DNA of 64,000 nt from Caldilineaceae bacterium. Its GTDB lineage: Bacteria; Chloroflexota; Anaerolineae; Caldilineales; Caldilineaceae. The notes beneath the pieces are model-generated. The model searched no databases and had not been told where the DNA came from. It was given only the letters and a program-made list of their open reading frames with translations. Where the stretch lies: contig JAGNDO010000011.1 of the NCBI GenBank assembly GCA_018003515.1, forward strand, positions 36,290 through 100,289, read 5' to 3'. Of this stretch, positions 61,812 through 64,000 are shown piece after piece (within the stretch, counting starts at the first letter, position 1; every line of letters starts with the position of its first letter). The position numbers and the translations under genes were made by a program.

Positions 61812-63074
61812 TCAAACTCTCACCCGGATCGGCCCCAGCGAGTACACCTTCCCCGTCGGCACACTGGGCACAACGTTGGCGGTCTGGCCCAATAGAAGAT
61901 CACCGAGTGATCGTACTGTGCGGCGCAACGGCTCGGAGTGCAGATACGCAGGCCGCTTGCGGTTGAGGGCTTCCTCGATGGCCGGGTCGTCGTCCAGGAC
62001 GGCGGCCAGGGGTGGGAAGTCCCGGCGCTGGGCCTTGCCGGCGCGCAGGATCTCCTCCGGGGTCAGGCTGACCGGGCGCACCCGGTTGAGGACCAGATGC
62101 ACGGCGTCGGACGGGATTCGGTGGCGTCCGGCTAGGAGATCGTTGAGGAGCCGCACGGCTTCCACGGCGTGGAGCGCACCGGGCAGGGTAGGCGTGCCCA
62201 CCAGGAGCAATGTGTTGGCGGCGCGCAGGGCAGCGGCGGCCAGCTCCGGCGACGAGACATCGAAGACGACCACCGCATAGCCCGCCTGAGCCGCACTGTC
62301 GGCCAGACCGGGCAGGCCGGAGCGGGGATCTTCGGCGGAGGGGGCGAAGGTTTGCAGGGCCACGGGGTCGAAGAAACCGGCCAGTACGTCCAGGCCGTCC
62401 AGCCGCTGCACGGACGAGCGCAATCCTTCCGGCGACGGGTCTGTGCGCCAGGCGGCCAACGTCGGGTCCGGGCGCAGGCCCAGGGAGAGGGGCAGGGGGT
62501 CGGGTGCGCCCAGGCCAACCAGGAGGGTGGGCAGGCGGCGAGCAGCGGACTCCATGGCCAACGCAGCGGCCAGGGTGGATTTGCCCACGCCCCCCTGCAA
62601 GCTCCACACGGCGATGCGCCGGTGGCCGATGATGGCCGGTCCCGCGCCGTTGCGTTCCGGGAAGGTCAACCCCACGGCCCGACGACGGGCGGCGGCATGT
62701 TCGGTCAGCCGGGCGGCCAGGAGCGGGAAAGGGGCGTCGCCCACCAAGGTCTCCCGCACGCCGGAGATGGCCCGCACGGCCTCGATGTGGGACTGGCCGA
62801 TGCCCACGGGCAGGATAGCGACAGCGAAACCAGGGTAATCCGTGAGGGCGGCGGCCAGGGCGTCCGGGCCGGAGAACAATCCAGCGTCCACCAGCAGGGC
62901 GTCGGGCTGAAGGGCCAGCCGCTCTCCCAGTTGGCCGGGGTCCGTGGCCAGGGCCAGCACCTGAAAGCGGCCATCGGTGACAAAGGCATGATACCAGCCG
63001 TTGGCCCGGTCCGCCGGGGCGGCCAGGACGAGGGTGAGGGGTGGGGAGGCGTCGAGGGTCCAGTTGTTGGGCAT
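61812..63074 (-). CDS. tadZ: TadZ/CpaE-type pilus localisation ATPase
   Basis: 420 residues from ATG 63074 (63137 is an upstream alternative). The N-terminal receiver-like part (LTLVLAAPADRANGWYHAF...LALQPDALLVDAGLFSG) leads to a MinD/ParA-like ATPase: deviant Walker A SLQGGVGKSTLAAALA, LLVGLGAPDPLPLSLGL, YAVVVFDVSSPELAAAAL, LLLVGTPTLPGALHAV and LVLNRVRPVSLTPEEI. CpaE/TadZ proteins place the Tad machine at the pole. It lies between the cpaB remnant and tadA. Confidence 0.8.
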   Translation of the reverse strand: MPNNWTLDASPPLTLVLAAPADRANGWYHAFVTDGRFQVLALATDPGQLGERLALQPDALLVDAGLFSGPDALAAALTDYPGFAVAILPVGIGQSHIEAVRAISGVRETLVGDAPFPLLAARLTEHAAARRRAVGLTFPERNGAGPAIIGHRRIAVWSLQGGVGKSTLAAALAMESAARRLPTLLVGLGAPDPLPLSLGLRPDPTLAAWRTDPSPEGLRSSVQRLDGLDVLAGFFDPVALQTFAPSAEDPRSGLPGLADSAAQAGYAVVVFDVSSPELAAAALRAANTLLLVGTPTLPGALHAVEAVRLLNDLLAGRHRIPSDAVHLVLNRVRPVSLTPEEILRAGKAQRRDFPPLAAVLDDDPAIEEALNRKRPAYLHSEPLRRTVRSLGDLLLGQTANVVPSVPTGKVYSLGPIRVRV

Positions 63075-63170
63075 ATGGGTGGGTCCTGTGGAAAGAGTGA
63101 TGAGTTCTGAGTTCGGAGGGTGTGGGAAGAGGGCCATCAGCTGTCAGCCAAGGAGCTTTGTCGAAGGGAC

Positions 63171-63227
63171 GATTCTTCGACGGCGGAGCCAGAGTGGGTC
63201 ACGGTTCCGGCGCCGAAGAAAGGGTCA
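63171..63227. repeat. Copy E of the Tad-gap hairpin repeat
   Basis: TTCTTCGACGGCGGAGCC...GGTTCCGGCGCCGAAGAAAGGGTCA at 63173-63225, in the 185-bp gap between the cpaB-like stop and the tadZ start. The arms TTCTTCGACGG and CGCCGAAGAA form the hairpin. Confidence 0.6.
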
Positions 63228-63259
63228 GCCACCGAGTCTGAAGGCTCAGGCGCTGAAGG

Positions 63260-63958
63260 CTATCTGTTCGTCACATCGACGACGCTGGGCGGTATCAGAT
63301 CCGACAACCTCACGCCCACACTCGATACAACCTCGGCCCCGTCGGGCATCAACACCAACGTGAACGAAGACCCCGCCGCATTCAGCGCAGCCAGCAGTTC
63401 CACCGGCGACACCCGCACCATCTTCGACTCCGGCGTCGGCTCGGTCGGGATGATCAACCCGGCCAGGGGATCGGCGTCCGTCTCCATTTCTTCCTGTCTC
63501 CCCTGCTCCTCTTCTTCATACCGCACTTCCACCACGCCCGTGGGCACGGCCAGAACGATGACGCCCTTGTCCAGGTTGACTTGCGCCGCTCCGGACGTAC
63601 CGCTTCCGTCCACGGTGACCAGGTCCGAGGCGGGCTGGGCCTGGAAGGTGGGCGGCACGTAGACCACCCGCACGTTGTCCAGCACGGCCTTGGCGAAGCC
63701 CAGGGTGTCCCGTTCTTCCAGGGTGGCCACCACGCCAACCCTCATGCCGGGGCGCAGGAGACCGGCCAATCCCGTGTCCGCCTGCACCTGGACGGCCACG
63801 CCCCGCTCGTCGGGAGCCAGGGCCACCGCCGGTCCCAGGTGGCGAGGGGTGACGGCTTCCCCGGCGAAGCGCTCTCCTTGAGTTTGGCTTTTTGGCGAGG
63901 GGGGTAGAAAACGGGACGCATTTGGTGTAAAGTATGTTTGTAGGCAGCAAACACACAA
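63260..63958 (-). CDS. CpaB/RcpC-like pilus assembly protein, N-terminally truncated
   Basis: 232 residues of open frame, but the conserved part begins only near residue 30 (AGEAVTPRHLGPAVALAPDE, GVAVQVQADTGLAGLLRPGM, DTLGFAKAVLDNVRVVYVPP, LDKGVIVLAVPTGVVEVRYEEEE). The membrane anchor and the first SAF-type domain of CpaB are missing. The only start is a TTG at 63958 without ribosome site, and its first 28 residues do not look like CpaB. It is therefore probably a broken gene, cut by the junction next to the plus-strand gene at 63980. The retained C-terminal half ends in a normal stop. It would have been the first gene of this minus-strand Tad cluster. Confidence 0.6.
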   Translation of the reverse strand: MCVCCLQTYFTPNASRFLPPSPKSQTQGERFAGEAVTPRHLGPAVALAPDERGVAVQVQADTGLAGLLRPGMRVGVVATLEERDTLGFAKAVLDNVRVVYVPPTFQAQPASDLVTVDGSGTSGAAQVNLDKGVIVLAVPTGVVEVRYEEEEQGRQEEMETDADPLAGLIIPTEPTPESKMVRVSPVELLAALNAAGSSFTLVLMPDGAEVVSSVGVRLSDLIPPSVVDVTNR

Positions 63959-63979
63959 TTACACGAAAGGACATCCCAA

Positions 63980-64000
63980 ATGAATACTACCGAAGACGCC
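63980..64000 (+). CDS. Start of an unidentified plus-strand gene
   Basis: ATG at 63980 with GAAAGGA eight bases upstream; only MNTTEDA is visible before the window ends. It is divergent from the truncated cpaB-like gene, with 21 bp between them. Product unknown. Confidence 0.5.

Noticed and set aside
1..64000. tRNA, rRNA, CRISPR arrays and insertion-sequence transposases
   Set aside because: I looked for cloverleaf arms, conserved rRNA blocks, regular short repeats with spacers and DDE transposases and saw none; short RNAs could still be missed by eye.

Overview
The window is G+C-rich (by eye, not counted) and is dominated by accessory genes. Gene content suggests a Chloroflexota bacterium of the Anaerolineae/Caldilineae type. 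The pointers are several STAND ATPases with WD40 or TPR ends, CHAT proteases, a BTAD/SARP-NB-ARC-TPR regulator, an imuA-imuB-dnaE2 cassette with a DUF6504-like gene, and a Tad pilus cluster. This taxonomic call is inference from gene families; there is no rRNA, tRNA or marker gene in the window.

Layout. 1-1088: a partial minus-strand gene (replication-relaxation/nuclease-like) and a control region with 41-bp repeats. 1089-11058: a conflict-type operon of CHAT protease with a frameshifted FGE-sulfatase domain, a SIR2-like protein, a membrane-anchored nSTAND1-WD40 ATPase, a WD40-like lipoprotein and a TPR remnant. 11085-12758: an epimerase and an alpha/beta hydrolase. 12796-18200: a STAS-like protein and three tandem homologous phosphoribosyltransferase-like proteins, whose PRPP loop is intact in the first and degenerate in the others. 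18302-19839: an AbiE toxin-antitoxin pair. 20089-25217: an SOS-box-controlled mutasome (imuA, short imuB, DUF6504-like, dnaE2). 25266-31200: a LacI regulator, a cyclase-family hydrolase and an RbsBAC-like sugar ABC transporter. 31572-34210: a tyrosine recombinase with a palindromic core-type site upstream, an orphan AbiEi-like antitoxin, a PUA/EVE-like protein and a NADAR protein. 34719-47585: a multidomain exoprotein, a CHAT-NB-ARC-TPR protein and a secreted propeller-PPC-C25 protease. 47778-48127: debris of a prepilin peptidase gene and a recombinase gene. 48076-54214 (minus): two lipoprotein hydrolases, a tandem PAF-acetylhydrolase-like protein fused to a dead beta-lactamase-like domain, and a small conserved gene, all divergent from a SARP-type STAND regulator (54430-57495). 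57520-63958 (minus): Tad pilus genes cpaA, tadC, tadB, tadA, tadZ and a truncated cpaB, with a hairpin-forming repeat family in the gaps. A new plus-strand gene begins at 63980.

How the parts may work together. Three cassettes look like conflict or signalling systems. In the 1089-11058 operon an nSTAND ATPase, probably cytoplasmic with an outside propeller, could license a CHAT protease and a SIR2-like NADase. In the 12796-18200 operon one apparently competent PRTase-like protein may work with two non-catalytic paralogues under a STAS-like switch, behind a cluster of operator-like half-sites; I do not recognise this arrangement. In the 39674-47585 pair two caspase-fold proteases are adjacent, one gated by NB-ARC/TPR and one by propeller/PPC. 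Functions in immunity or programmed death are inference from domain content only.
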